Source of the DNA: Gammaproteobacteria bacterium | GTDB taxonomy: Bacteria; Pseudomonadota; Gammaproteobacteria; Pseudomonadales; Azotimanducaceae | Length of the DNA stretch: 64,000 nucleotides | Direction: 5' to 3' | NCBI GenBank assembly: GCA_026705345.1 | Contig: JAPPAV010000142.1 | Location: 1-64,000, forward strand | Shown: one piece after another, positions 19,351 to 28,878 of the stretch | How positions within the stretch are numbered: the first letter of the stretch is position 1 | How the letters are laid out: each line of letters opens with the position of its first letter | Position numbers and translations under genes: made by a program | The notes under the pieces: generated by a model | What the model was told of the DNA's origin: nothing | What the model saw: the letters and a program-made list of their open reading frames with translations, nothing else | The model's database searches: none

Positions 19351-20934
19351 ATGACGCCTTCGGCAAGGTTGGCGACGGCGCTTTTCGCGGCAACACTCCT
19401 CGCCGCCAACGGTTCCGCAGCACCCTTGGTCGACGCCGTCAAGGCTGGTGATCTCGCGCGCGTTCAATCACTCATCGAGTCCGACCCATCCGCCGTCAAC
19501 CAAGCCGGTTCCGATGGTTCGACCGCGTTGCACTGGGCGGTCAACCAAGACCACCTGGCCATGGTCGAGGCGTTGCTTGGTGCCGAGGCCAACGCGGAAG
19601 TGCGGAACCGCTATGGCTTTCCGCCGATTGCCCTCGCGGCGATGAATGGAAGCGCCGATGTGCTGACCCTGCTCATCCATGCCGGGGCGAACGCCCGGGC
19701 AACGGTGCCGGGCGGCGAGTCGGCGATCATGACCGCGGCCCGAACGGGCGATCCGGATGCCATCCGCGTGCTGCTTGCGGCGGGTGCCGACCCCAACCTC
19801 CCCAACGAGGCCGGCCAAACCGCGCTGATGTGGGCCGGCGCAGCGAACAACCCCCACGCGATCGCGGCGCTCGTCGACGGCGGCGCTGACCTCTCGGCCA
19901 AGACGCCCAAAGGCCTCGACGCACTTCTGTTTGCTGCCCGTGCCGGTAACCGCTCCGCTACCGAGGCATTGCTCGACGCGGGCGCGGATATTGGTTCCAC
20001 CATGGAGACGGGCGAGAGTGTCCTGGAAGCAGCCCTGGTCAACACCCATTGGGATATCGCCGACCTCCTGCTCGACCGTGGCGCGGATCCCAACCAAGCG
20101 GACGCCGGCTACACCGCCCTGCACCGGGTCACGGTGCAGCGCCAGATCATCCGTGGCGTGGTGACTAGCGAAGAGGCCGCGATACCCATCGGATCCCTCG
20201 AGATCATCATGGCCCTGGTCCGGAAGATGATCGCGGGCGGCATGGACGTGAATGCCCGCATGGCGAAGGACCGGCTCAAGGAACAGCGCTTTGTGAACAT
20301 GCGCGACGTGCTGTTTCGGGTCGGGGCCACGGCGTTCCTGCTGGCGGCGAAGGAAGCGGACCTCGAACTGATGGAACTGCTTCTCGAGGCGGGCGCCGAC
20401 CCGACGATCCCGACCTTCGACGGCACCACGCCGGCGATGGTGGCCGCCGGACTCTATAGCGACACCGGCAACTACGGACGTTTCGTAGAGCGCGGCTGGG
20501 CCGGCCATGTCCTCGAGGCGACGGAGATTTGCCTCGACCTCGGCAACGACGTCAACGCGGTCAACGACGTGGGTGATACCGCCTTGCACGGAGCCGCCTA
20601 CCGCGGCGCATTGGATGTCGCGCAACTGCTGGTGAGACGCGGCGCCAAGTTGAACGCCGTCGATACACGCGGACTGACGCCGCTTTCCGTGGCGACGGGC
20701 GTCTTCTACAAGATGGGGATCTCCCAGAAGCCGCAGGTCGCCAGGTTCCTAGGCTCGTTGATGAAGGTGCGCGGCCTGTCGGCGGAGGTCCTGCCGCCCG
20801 ACATGGATAAACGCTGCCTGTACTGCTATCTGACGCAGTATGCGCAGTTCGAGGCCGCCAAGAAGCACGCGCAGGAACTCGAAGAGCGCTTCGCCAAGGA
20901 GCAGGCAGGCCAGGCGCTCGCCCTGAATCGTTGA
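19351..20934 (+). CDS. exported ankyrin-repeat protein
   Basis: 527 residues with a signal peptide (ATALFAATLLAANGSA). At least seven ankyrin repeats begin at residue 27 (VDAVKAGDLARVQSLI, TALHWAVNQDHLAMVEALL, IMTAARTGDPDAIRVLLAAG and so on). A non-repeat insertion of about 60 residues near 265-325 interrupts the array, which resumes before the C-terminus. The last 50 residues contain a KRCLYCYLTQY motif, a CxxC without the following His, so a metal or disulfide site rather than a c-type heme site. An AAGGA ribosome-binding site lies 7 bp before the ATG. It is in one operon with the DUF1552 gene and probably acts with it in the periplasm. Confidence 0.75.
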   Translation: MTPSARLATALFAATLLAANGSAAPLVDAVKAGDLARVQSLIESDPSAVNQAGSDGSTALHWAVNQDHLAMVEALLGAEANAEVRNRYGFPPIALAAMNGSADVLTLLIHAGANARATVPGGESAIMTAARTGDPDAIRVLLAAGADPNLPNEAGQTALMWAGAANNPHAIAALVDGGADLSAKTPKGLDALLFAARAGNRSATEALLDAGADIGSTMETGESVLEAALVNTHWDIADLLLDRGADPNQADAGYTALHRVTVQRQIIRGVVTSEEAAIPIGSLEIIMALVRKMIAGGMDVNARMAKDRLKEQRFVNMRDVLFRVGATAFLLAAKEADLELMELLLEAGADPTIPTFDGTTPAMVAAGLYSDTGNYGRFVERGWAGHVLEATEICLDLGNDVNAVNDVGDTALHGAAYRGALDVAQLLVRRGAKLNAVDTRGLTPLSVATGVFYKMGISQKPQVARFLGSLMKVRGLSAEVLPPDMDKRCLYCYLTQYAQFEAAKKHAQELEERFAKEQAGQALALNR

Positions 20935-21022
20935 CGCCACCGACTAGGCGTTCGTTCGCGTCTCGTATACGCTGCTACGACGAAACGCACTAGGACCGGC
21001 GGGCTCGAAGGAGGGACTTCAG

Positions 21023-22449
21023 TTGCAGGGGGACGGCCCGGATGATTTGAGAATGACGCCGGAGGCGATGCGGCGGCTGGCCGGCAAGGCGACCGATGCA
21101 CTCATCGACCGCATCCACGGCTTGCGCGACGAGAAGGCCTGGGACGGGGAGTTTCGCGAAGTGCTGGAGGGCCACCTGGGCGCTCCGCCACCCGAACACG
21201 GTCGGGCCCCGGAGGAGGTACTGGAGCAGGCCCTGCGCGACGTACTTCCGTACGCGGCGCGGCTCGACCATCCACGGTTCTTCGGCTTCGTGCCCTCCGC
21301 ACCGACCTGGCCCGGCGTCGTGGCGGACTACCTGGCTGCGGGTTTCAACATCAACTCGTGCACGTGGCTTGTTTCGAGCGGGACAAGCCAGCTGGAGCTC
21401 GTCGTCGTGGACTGGATGCGCGGCTGGATCGGCTATCCCGAGACCGCAGGCGGCTACTCGCGAGCGGCGGCTCGGCGGCGAGCGTCGAAGCGCTGGTGGC
21501 GGCACGTCAAGCCGCAGGGCATCCGGAGCGACCCGCCGTCTACATGAGCGATCAAAGCCACAGCGCCCTGAAACGGGCGGCCCTGATCGCCGGCGTTCGA
21601 CGGGAACACATCCGGCTGGTGCCCTCCGGCGACGACTTCCGCATGGACTTGGGCGAGCTCTGCCGGTGCGTCGCCGACGACCGCGCCAACGGCCTGCAGC
21701 CCATGGCAGTGTGCGCGAATGCCGGCAGCGCCGGCACGGGTGCCATCGACCCATTGGTGCCGATGTCGGATTTCTGCCGAGACGAGAACGTCTGGCTCCA
21801 CGTGGACGCCGCCTACGGCGGATTCGCGCTGGTGACCCGGGACGGCAAGGAACTGTTGGACGGCATCGAGAGGTCGGACTCGGTGGGGATGGACGCGCAC
21901 AAATGGTTCTTCCAGCCCTACGAGGCCGGTGCGCTCATGGTGAAGAACGCCAAACATCTCGAAGATGCATTCGCGATCGGCAACGATGTCCTGCAGGACA
22001 CGGTATGGGGCGCGAATCACCCGAACTTCGCGGATCGGGGGCAGCAGCTGAGCCGGGCGGCGCGCGCACTGAAGATCTGGATGTCCGTGCAGACCTTCGG
22101 CATGGCCAAGTTTCGCGCCGAGGTTCAGAAAGGACTGGACCTGGCGCGTCGAGCCGAGGCATACGTCGAGGCCAGTGACGTGTTGGAACTGATGACGCCG
22201 GGGTCCCTGGGCATCGTCTGCTTCCGGGTGAATCCCGGCGATCGCGACGAGGAGAGTCTGGAGGACGTCAATCGGAATGTGCTGGCCCGCGTGTTCTGGG
22301 ATGAGCTAGCGTTCTTCTCGTCCACGTCGTTGAAGGGCACGTTCGCACTGCGCATATGTATCGTGAATCACACCACCACATGGGAGGACGTGCGCATGAC
22401 GCTCGACCTGGTCGTGCGGCTCGGGCGGGAGGTGTTGGCGGGCAAATGA
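21023..22449 (+). pseudogene. PLP-dependent group II (aromatic-L-amino-acid-type) decarboxylase, disrupted by one frameshift
   Basis: The gene starts at a TTG (21023) behind a strong AAGGAGGG site. Frame 2 encodes an N-terminal part ending in the conserved RGWIGYPETAGG, then runs into unrelated sequence and stops at 21547. From about 21454 the neighbouring frame continues the family sequence without a gap (LLASGGSAASVEALVAAR) to 22449. It includes HVDAAYGGFAL and the PLP-lysine motif SVGMDAHKWFF. Joining the frames gives about 475 residues, the normal family length. One missing base near GGCGGCTAC explains everything. All catalytic motifs remain, so the lesion is recent or a sequencing error. 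If intact it would decarboxylate an aromatic or acidic amino acid. Confidence 0.8.
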
Positions 22450-22539
22450 AGTAGTTCGGCAGACGAAGCGCCGCCAACACTGGCCCATGCTGCGTGGGTC
22501 CGCCGGAGGCGCAACGCTTGTCCTCGCCCGTACCCTGTA

Positions 22540-22576
22540 GCAACGGTGTTCGCGGGACGGGACAAGCCCGTCTCCC
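22540..22576 (-). repeat. degenerate REP-like half element
   Basis: CGGGACGGGACAAGCCCGTCTCCCTA is a diverged reverse-orientation copy of the GTAGGGGACGGG-CTTGT-CCCGTCCC hairpin, located between the decarboxylase remnant and aroC. The GTAGGGG boundary has become TTAGGGAG. Confidence 0.5.
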
Positions 22577-22603
22577 TAACGCGGCCGTGTAGAGCGCAGG
22601 CTT

Positions 22604-23677
22604 CTAACCCCGTTCGACATCGGCGTTCTGTCCCCGGTCCCGAAGCAGGTGGTCCATGATCACCAGCGCCATCACTGCTTCTGCAATCGGCGTAGCCCGG
22701 ATGCCCACGCAGGGATCATGGCGGCCCGTGGTCACCACATCCACTTCGTCTCCGTGGATATCGATGCTTCGACCGGGTTGGGTGATGCTCGACGTGGGTT
22801 TCAGGGCAATGCTCGCCACAATGTCCTGACCGGACGATATCCCGCCGAGTACGCCACCTGAGTCGTTCGACAGGAATCCCCCGGCATCGCGTTCATCCCG
22901 ATGTTCGCTGCCTCGCTGGCGGATCGAGTCGAAGCCCGACCCGAACTCCACGCCCTTGACCGCGTTGATACTCACCAATCCCTTGGCGAGATCCCCATCG
23001 AGCTTGCCGAAAACCGGCTCCCCCAAGCCCACCGGAACGCCGCTGCCGACCACAGTGACCTTGGCGCCGATCGAGTCACCCTGCCGCCGGAGACCGTCGA
23101 TCAGCGACGCGATGGCGTCGACGGCGTCGGGATCCGGGCAGAAGAACGGGTTGTCGTCCACGGCATCGAGATCGACAACGTCGATGACCAAATCGCCGAT
23201 TTGCGCCAGGTAGCCGCGTATCGTCGTTCCGACGTGCTGCGCCAGGTACTTTCGGGCGATGGCCCCGGCAGCAACCCACATCGCCGTCTCCCGGGCCGAG
23301 GCGCGTCCACCGCCCCGGTAGTCGCGCTGCCCGAACTTCGCCTGGTAGGTGTAGTCCGCGTGGGCCGGCCGGAACTGATCCTTGATCTGGCTGTAGTCCC
23401 GGGACCGCTTGTCGACGTTCTCGATGGCAAGCCCGATGGGCGTGCCCGTGGTGACGCCCTCGAAGATCCCCGAGAGAATCCGCACCTGATCCGGCTCCCG
23501 ACGCTGGCTGGTGTACTTCGACTGTCCCGGTCGACGCCGGTCGAGGTCGTGCTGAAGGTCGTCCTCGCTCAAGCGTAAGCCGGGTGGGCAGCCGTCCACG
23601 ACCGCGCCCAAGGCGACGCCGTGGCTCTCGCCGAACGTGGTGAGCGTGAAGGCCTGTCCGAACGTATTGCCCGCCAT
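22604..23677 (-). CDS. aroC: chorismate synthase
   Basis: 357 residues, normal for the bacterial enzyme. It converts 5-enolpyruvylshikimate-3-phosphate to chorismate with reduced FMN, the last common step of aromatic amino-acid and folate biosynthesis. Family signatures are GESHG near residue 17, RRRPGQS near 48, [11 protein letters not shown] near 80, [15 protein letters not shown] near 105, [11 protein letters not shown] near 122 and the C-terminal [18 protein letters not shown]. It starts at ATG 23677, 9 bp after the stop of prmB, and is the last gene of the gpsA operon. Confidence 0.97.
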   Translation of the reverse strand: MAGNTFGQAFTLTTFGESHGVALGAVVDGCPPGLRLSEDDLQHDLDRRRPGQSKYTSQRREPDQVRILSGIFEGVTTGTPIGLAIENVDKRSRDYSQIKDQFRPAHADYTYQAKFGQRDYRGGGRASARETAMWVAAGAIARKYLAQHVGTTIRGYLAQIGDLVIDVVDLDAVDDNPFFCPDPDAVDAIASLIDGLRRQGDSIGAKVTVVGSGVPVGLGEPVFGKLDGDLAKGLVSINAVKGVEFGSGFDSIRQRGSEHRDERDAGGFLSNDSGGVLGGISSGQDIVASIALKPTSSITQPGRSIDIHGDEVDVVTTGRHDPCVGIRATPIAEAVMALVIMDHLLRDRGQNADVERG

Positions 23678-23686
23678 TGCGCTAGC

Positions 23687-24577
23687 TTAACCCACTCGTC
23701 CCACACCCACTTTGTTCCCGACCGACACGAACACGCCGAATCCTCCGCCTGGCTGGGGTTCGGCGCGTTCCAAGTCAACCCAAACGGCGCGGAGCTGGGG
23801 GAACGCGGCGTCGAACTCGCGGCCGAGCCCACCGGCCTCCCCGACCAGGACTCCGCCTGGGGTCAAGTAAGTGCCGACCTCGTCCACGATCCGTCGCCAA
23901 ACGGCAAGCCCGTCCGCACCGCCGTCAAGGCCATGACGGGGCTCGTGATGGAACTCGCGGGCCGCGTTGTCGAGTTCCGACGAGCGCGCGTAGGGCGGAT
24001 TGCAGAGGACAAGGTCGTAGCGCCGCCCGCCGAGATTCTCAAAGAGATCCGACGCGATTACCTCGAGGCGAGAGGAAATCGCCGGGGCAGCGGTGCGGAC
24101 GTTCTCGCCCGCGGCGTCGACCGCCCTGTCGTCGTCGTCCACCAGGTCTACCTCGGCACCCTGGAACACGTGGGCAGCGGCGATCCCGATACAGCCCGAT
24201 CCGCAGCACAGGTCGAGTATTCGGTCGGGCTCGCGGTCCAGCCAAGGGCGGACCCTCCTCGCAAGCACCTCCCCAATCGGCGAACGTGGAACCATGACCC
24301 CGGGCGGTATCCGAAGTCGCAGGTCCCCATACCAAGCCTCGCCCGTCAGATACGCCACGGGTACCCGATCCTCGATCCTGCGTCGCAAAAGCGCCTCCAA
24401 TTCGGTGACCCGTTGCGGCGTCAGTCGACGACCGCGAAGCGCCCCGGTGACCAACCGCCAAGCTTCCTCCCAAGCGTTGTCGGTACCGTGGCCGAATACG
24501 ACGTCTGCCGCCTCGAGTCTCTCGGCGAACGCTTCGATCAGGTCATCGGGGTCGTGGTCAGGGAGCTTTCTTGGCAC
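23687..24577 (-). CDS. prmB: ribosomal protein L3 N5-glutamine methyltransferase
   Basis: 296 residues. It is a HemK/PrmC-family SAM-dependent methyltransferase with an N-terminal helical domain, LDLCCGSGCIGIA (SAM motif I, about residue 135) and the catalytic NPPY (about 205). The motif VPVAYLTGEAWYGDLRL and the aroC neighbour favour PrmB (L3 Gln methylation) over PrmC (release factors). It starts with GTG and overlaps the upstream DUF4892 gene by 20 bp. The prmB-aroC adjacency is conserved across Gammaproteobacteria. Confidence 0.92.
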   Translation of the reverse strand: MPRKLPDHDPDDLIEAFAERLEAADVVFGHGTDNAWEEAWRLVTGALRGRRLTPQRVTELEALLRRRIEDRVPVAYLTGEAWYGDLRLRIPPGVMVPRSPIGEVLARRVRPWLDREPDRILDLCCGSGCIGIAAAHVFQGAEVDLVDDDDRAVDAAGENVRTAAPAISSRLEVIASDLFENLGGRRYDLVLCNPPYARSSELDNAAREFHHEPRHGLDGGADGLAVWRRIVDEVGTYLTPGGVLVGEAGGLGREFDAAFPQLRAVWVDLERAEPQPGGGFGVFVSVGNKVGVGRVG

Positions 24578-25508
24578 CCGGAATCACCAGTTCCAGGCGA
24601 TCAGGCATTGCCTCTTCCCGCGGGAGGAATGCGCCGGCCCCGAATGCGCCGGCCTCAATACCCGCGGCTCGGAGCCGTTCCGAGCCACGTTCGGCGCACG
24701 CCTCGGTGAGTCGGCGGGACAAGGCCGGATCCCCGACGCTTCCTAGGTGGCAAACCACGACGATCCGGCCGGCGAACGGCGTCAATGCGGGGGCGAGATC
24801 GTCAAGTGCATTGAGGGCGTCTTCGTCGAGTTCGCCCGAGCGGTTTGGCACAGCAGCATTCACGACCGCATAGCCTTTTGAATTCAGCGTGTTGACAACG
24901 TTTTCTACCGAACCACTAGAACTGTCGGTGGCGACGACGGCAAAGTCCACCTGGGCGTTGACGCGGCGATTCGGGCGTTGCACCACGTAGATCGAGACCA
25001 AGGCGGCGCTTCCGGCATCGGCGAATCCCAAGTTCGACCCGTCGATGGTTGTGGCGAGATAGAACTGCGCCGGGTCGGGTGCCGCAAGTTCCTTCACGCC
25101 GAAGACTTGATTGGCCCAAAGGGTGCTGTGCCCGCACTCCTGTCCTTTGCAGGTGAAATCCACCCGCCCGCCCAAGTCATCGGCCACGGCTTCGTAGTGC
25201 TCGATAACATCATCGAGTCGGGTGCCGCTTGGCGTTCGGTAGGTCACCCGCGTGAGCTTGGCGGCGGTCCGCATGCTGCGATCGATGCGCACCTCGCGAC
25301 GAATCCTCGCCACTTGACCGGTGATGAATTCGTAGCTGCGTACACTCGTCTCGGGCGAGTATTCGACGATCCAGGCGCCCGGGAACCTCGCCATGCCGGC
25401 CGGATCCGAAGAATCCGGCGCATCGGACTGCGCAAGCGAACCGGTCGCGGCAAGCAACCCGACGCCGATGAGCACCGGCGACGGCCACATCCCATTTAAT
25501 CCGGTCAT
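24558..25508 (-). CDS. exported DUF4892-like protein with OmpA-like C-terminus
   Basis: 316 residues from the ATG at 25508, which overlaps the gpsA stop codon (ATGA). A signal peptide (SPVLIGVGLLAATGSLAQ) is followed by a domain of about 190 residues resembling DUF4892 (ARFPGAWIVEYSPETSVRSY, DFTCKGQECGHSTLWANQVF). A C-terminal stretch of about 90 residues (RIVVVCHLGSVGDPALSRRL, LRAAGIEAGAFGAGAF) has the spacing of an OmpA peptidoglycan-binding domain but lacks some usual residues. It is probably a periplasmic envelope protein of unknown role. The long in-frame extension upstream overlaps gpsA and is not part of it. Confidence 0.7.
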   Translation of the reverse strand: MTGLNGMWPSPVLIGVGLLAATGSLAQSDAPDSSDPAGMARFPGAWIVEYSPETSVRSYEFITGQVARIRREVRIDRSMRTAAKLTRVTYRTPSGTRLDDVIEHYEAVADDLGGRVDFTCKGQECGHSTLWANQVFGVKELAAPDPAQFYLATTIDGSNLGFADAGSAALVSIYVVQRPNRRVNAQVDFAVVATDSSSGSVENVVNTLNSKGYAVVNAAVPNRSGELDEDALNALDDLAPALTPFAGRIVVVCHLGSVGDPALSRRLTEACAERGSERLRAAGIEAGAFGAGAFLPREEAMPDRLELVIPGAKKAP

Positions 25509-26527
25509 TCTTGGTGGCTCCAGGCAGTGGGGGCTACGAATTCGACGTCCACTCGTTGCTCGCTCGTCATGAGGCCGGAGATGATACTCCCCAAGTCCGC
25601 CCCATCGAACAACAGGCCGTGCAGCGCATCCGCGAGCGGCATGTAGACCCCGAGCTCCGCGCTCTTGGCATGCACGACGCGCACGGTGTTGACGCCCTCC
25701 GCGAGCTTTCCCAGTTCGTCCATCGCAGCGTCCAGCGAGGTGCCCCGGGCCAACTTGAGCCCGAGCTGGAAGTTGCGCGAGTAGGGCGACGTACACGTCG
25801 CGAAGAGGTCGCCGACGCCCGACAACCCCAGGAACGTGAACGGGTTGGCCCCTAGCGAGACGGCGAAGCGCCCCATCTCCGCCAGGCTGCGGGTAACCAG
25901 CATCGCCAGCGCGTTCTGCCCGACCCGCAGTTCCGTTGCCATGCCACAGACTATCGCGTAGATGTTCTTCAACGCGCCGCCGAGCTCGACGCCGTAGACG
26001 TCGTTGCTGGAATAGACGCGGAATGTGGGGCTCGTCAGAATCCGCTGCACGGTAGTACGAAGCTCCGGGTGACGACTTGCCACCACCGTCCCGGTGAAAC
26101 GGCCGTCCGCCATCTCCTCGGCGAGGTTCGGACCGCTGATCACGCCGACCATCGTTCGCGGCAAGCCCTCCTCCAGGATCTGGCTCATGAGGCGAAACCC
26201 AGCCCCGATGCCCTTCGTCGCGCTGACCACGCAGGAATCCTCCCGGACCAGCCCGTCGAGTTCGCTTGTCACCCCCCGGAACGAAGCGCTTGGTACGGTG
26301 ACGAAGACCACATCGCTCGCGCCGAGGGCTTGTGCCAGGTCCGAGGTCGGGTGAACGCGCTCGGCAAGGGCGTGGCCGGGTAGATAGCGTCGGTTCTCGC
26401 CGTGGGCGAGCATGTCGGCGAGTTGCGCTTCGTCCCGCAGGCACAGCTGTACGTCGACACCGTTCGAGGCAACGATATTGGCGACCGCGGTACCGAAATT
26501 ACCCGCGCCCACGATGGCGGCCTGCAA
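25505..26527 (-). CDS. gpsA: glycerol-3-phosphate dehydrogenase [NAD(P)+]
   Basis: 340 residues, normal length. It reduces dihydroxyacetone phosphate to sn-glycerol-3-phosphate for phospholipid synthesis. The N-terminal nucleotide-binding loop is VGAGNFGTAVA (residue 6 on), the catalytic lysine segment is SATKGIGAG, and the C-terminal signature is LKNIYAIVCGMATELRVGQNA. The start is a TTG at 26527, fixed by a perfect AGGAGGA site upstream. It is the first gene of an overlapping operon with the DUF4892 gene, prmB and aroC. Confidence 0.95.
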   Translation of the reverse strand: MQAAIVGAGNFGTAVANIVASNGVDVQLCLRDEAQLADMLAHGENRRYLPGHALAERVHPTSDLAQALGASDVVFVTVPSASFRGVTSELDGLVREDSCVVSATKGIGAGFRLMSQILEEGLPRTMVGVISGPNLAEEMADGRFTGTVVASRHPELRTTVQRILTSPTFRVYSSNDVYGVELGGALKNIYAIVCGMATELRVGQNALAMLVTRSLAEMGRFAVSLGANPFTFLGLSGVGDLFATCTSPYSRNFQLGLKLARGTSLDAAMDELGKLAEGVNTVRVVHAKSAELGVYMPLADALHGLLFDGADLGSIISGLMTSEQRVDVEFVAPTAWSHQE

Positions 26528-26650
26528 GGAGTCCTCCTACCTCACCGGACGTTGAGCCCGTTCGCCCGAACTTAAGCGGCACGGGCACCGATGTCCACTA
26601 TCGGCAACTGACGCCGCAAGGGTGACCCGACAACGTCTCGGTTCGTTTTC

Positions 26651-28609
26651 TTACCGCAGCAGGTCGACGAGCAGCTTGTTGACCCGCTGAACGTACGCAC
26701 CCGGCTCCGCCACGGTGTTGCCCTCCGCCAGGGAAGCCTGATCGAAGAGGATCGAAACGAGGTCACCGAATCGGTCTTCATCCGGTTCGTCCTCGAGACG
26801 TTCGACCAGAGGGTGGGTCAGGTTGACCTCGAAGTGCGGTTTGCTGTCCGGGGCCGCTTGCCCCGTGGCTTCCATGATGCGCCGCATCTGTATGCCCAGA
26901 TCGTCCTCCCCCAGCACCAGGCAGGCGGGCGAATCGGTAAGCCGCCTGGACCGGCGAACGCTCTCGACCTGGTCGCCGAGCACGTCGCCGATGCGTTTCA
27001 GCAACGGTTCGTCGTCCGATTCGGCCTCGTCGTCCTTGGACTCGGTCGATTCCACGTCGCCGAGGTCCAGTTCACCGCGCGCCACGTCCTGGAACTTCAC
27101 GCCATCGAACTCGTCGGCGAAGGACATCCACCACTCGTCGATGCGGTCCGTCAGCAGCAGGACCTCGATACCCCGGGCGCGAAACGCTTCGAGATGCGGG
27201 CTCGAACGCGCCGCCGCGTCCGAATCCGCGATGAGATAGTAGATCTTGCCGTGGCCCTGCTTGGCTTCCTCGTCGCCGTCCGATTCGTCGGTATCGGCCT
27301 CCGGCTCGTCGCTCCCGCCATCGCTGCCGCTCGACGCCTCGTCGGCGTTCATTCGCGCGACGTAGTCCTTGAGCGACGTGCGTTGCGCCGGGTCCGCATC
27401 GTGGGTCGAGGCGAAGCGAATGAGGCCGAGGAGTTGCTCCTTGTTCGCGAAGTCCTCGCCCATGCCTTCCTTCAGCACCAGGCCGAACTCGTCCCAGACC
27501 GGACCGTATTCCTCGGCGTCCATCTTGGCGAGCATGTCGAGCACCCGCTTGGTGAGCGCGTTCTTGATTGTTCGCGTGCGGTCGTCCTGCTGGAGTAGCT
27601 CCCGCGAGACGTTGAGCGGCAGGTCGCTGGAGTCGACGACGCCCCGGACGAAACGCAGGTAGAGCGGCAGGAACGCCTCCGCGTCGTCCATGATGAACAC
27701 GCGCTGCACGTAGAGCTTCAGGCCGCGCGGCGCGTCCCGGTTCCAGAGGTCGAACGGGGCGCGCTTGGGAACGTAGAGCAGGCTCGTGTACTCGAGCTTT
27801 CCCTCGACCTTGTTGTGGCTCCACACCACAGGGTCTTCGAAGTCATGGGAGACGTGCTTGTAGAACTCCTTGTATTCGTCCTCCGAGACATCGCTGCGTG
27901 GACGGGTCCACAGCGCCTTGGCGGAGTTGACGGCTTCCAGTTCGCCTTCCTGGTCGTCGTCGCCGTCCTCCTTGGTCATCATGACGGGCACGCCGACGTG
28001 ATCCGAATACTTGCGCAACACCGACCGCAGCCGGAAGCCCTCGGCGAATTCCTTGGCGTCGTCCTTGAGCGTCAGCACCACGCGGGTCCCGCGCGGCACC
28101 TCGGCGCGCTCCTCGACGCTGAACGCCTCTTCCCCGGTGGAAGTCCAGCGGGTGCCGGTCTCGTCGCCGGCACGTCGTGTGAGAACCTCGACCTCTCTTG
28201 CCACGATGAACGAACTGTAGAAACCCACGCCGAACTGGCCGATCAGCGCGCTGTCCTTTTGCTCGTCGCCCGTCAACGCGCCGAAGAACTCCTCGGTGCC
28301 GGACTTCGCGATGGTCCCTAGGTTCGCGACTGCCTCGTCGCGGCTCATTCCGATCCCGTTGTCGACGACGGCGACGGTGCCGGCATCCTTGTCGAACTCG
28401 ACGAGGATCTTGAACTCCGGATCGTCCGCGATGAGGGAGGTGTCCTTCAAGCTCTCGAAACGCAGCCGGTCGATGGCATCGGACGCGTTGGAGATCAACT
28501 CGCGCAGGAATATCTCCCGGTTGGAGTACAACGAGTTGATCATCAGTTGGAGAAGCTTGCGGGCTTCGGTCTGGAAGCCCCGGGTCTCGGCGGTGGCTTG
28601 GTCGGTCAT
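26651..28609 (-). CDS. htpG: chaperone protein HtpG (Hsp90)
   Basis: 652 residues. The N-terminal GHKL ATPase domain shows [28 protein letters not shown] and [14 protein letters not shown]. Middle and dimerisation domains follow. It is an ATP-driven cytosolic chaperone of client proteins. Compared with Escherichia coli HtpG there is an acidic insertion of about 30 residues near 420-455 ([20 protein letters not shown]) just before [20 protein letters not shown], and another Asp/Glu/Ser-rich stretch near 515-530. It is followed by 123 bp and then gpsA on the same strand, so co-transcription is possible. The AAGGGA before the ATG is the ribosome-binding site. Confidence 0.96.
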   Translation of the reverse strand: MTDQATAETRGFQTEARKLLQLMINSLYSNREIFLRELISNASDAIDRLRFESLKDTSLIADDPEFKILVEFDKDAGTVAVVDNGIGMSRDEAVANLGTIAKSGTEEFFGALTGDEQKDSALIGQFGVGFYSSFIVAREVEVLTRRAGDETGTRWTSTGEEAFSVEERAEVPRGTRVVLTLKDDAKEFAEGFRLRSVLRKYSDHVGVPVMMTKEDGDDDQEGELEAVNSAKALWTRPRSDVSEDEYKEFYKHVSHDFEDPVVWSHNKVEGKLEYTSLLYVPKRAPFDLWNRDAPRGLKLYVQRVFIMDDAEAFLPLYLRFVRGVVDSSDLPLNVSRELLQQDDRTRTIKNALTKRVLDMLAKMDAEEYGPVWDEFGLVLKEGMGEDFANKEQLLGLIRFASTHDADPAQRTSLKDYVARMNADEASSGSDGGSDEPEADTDESDGDEEAKQGHGKIYYLIADSDAAARSSPHLEAFRARGIEVLLLTDRIDEWWMSFADEFDGVKFQDVARGELDLGDVESTESKDDEAESDDEPLLKRIGDVLGDQVESVRRSRRLTDSPACLVLGEDDLGIQMRRIMEATGQAAPDSKPHFEVNLTHPLVERLEDEPDEDRFGDLVSILFDQASLAEGNTVAEPGAYVQRVNKLLVDLLR

Positions 28610-28695
28610 TTCCCTTAAATCCCCTCAGGTGCGCACTATGCGGTGGAGTATCGCCGTCATATAGTGACCGGCCTTCGGCTTTTCAAGGTACCGAT

Positions 28696-28878
28696 CGTAG
28701 GGGACGGGCCGAGGAATCCGCGCCGCAGAAACGGCACGAAGTGCCGTTGCAAGGCGCGGAGTCCTGGGGGGGGCTGGGGCCAGACCGCGAAGGAACGAGC
28801 GGTCTGGCGGCGTTGTCCCGTCCTGCTCCCGCGGCACGTCCCTGTCCGGCGCGGGCGGGGACAAGCCCCGCCCCTACG
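28696..28878. repeat. REP-like composite element carrying an internal insertion
   Basis: The element begins CGTAGGGGACGGGC at 28696 and ends CGGGGACAAGCCCCGCCCCTACGG at about 28878, the same ends as the 109-bp array units. Between the left arm and its expected continuation (TTGTCCCGTCCTGCTCCCGCGG, about 28813) lie about 100 bp with their own hairpins: AACGGCAC-GAA-GTGCCGTT nested inside CCGCGCC/GGCGCGG, and AGACCGC/GCGGTCT. The right end overlaps the last codons of sucD, whose TAG stop is inside CCCCTACG. Confidence 0.7.

Noticed and set aside
21440-21470. Frameshift read as a selenocysteine or programmed recoding site because selA and selB are present
   Set aside because: The break is a frame change, not an in-frame TGA, and no slippery heptamer or downstream hairpin is evident.
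24558-26444. A 628-residue open frame spanning the DUF4892 gene and most of gpsA
   Set aside because: The first half is out of frame with gpsA and lacks features. The ATG at 25508 with a signal peptide and an ATGA overlap is the real start.
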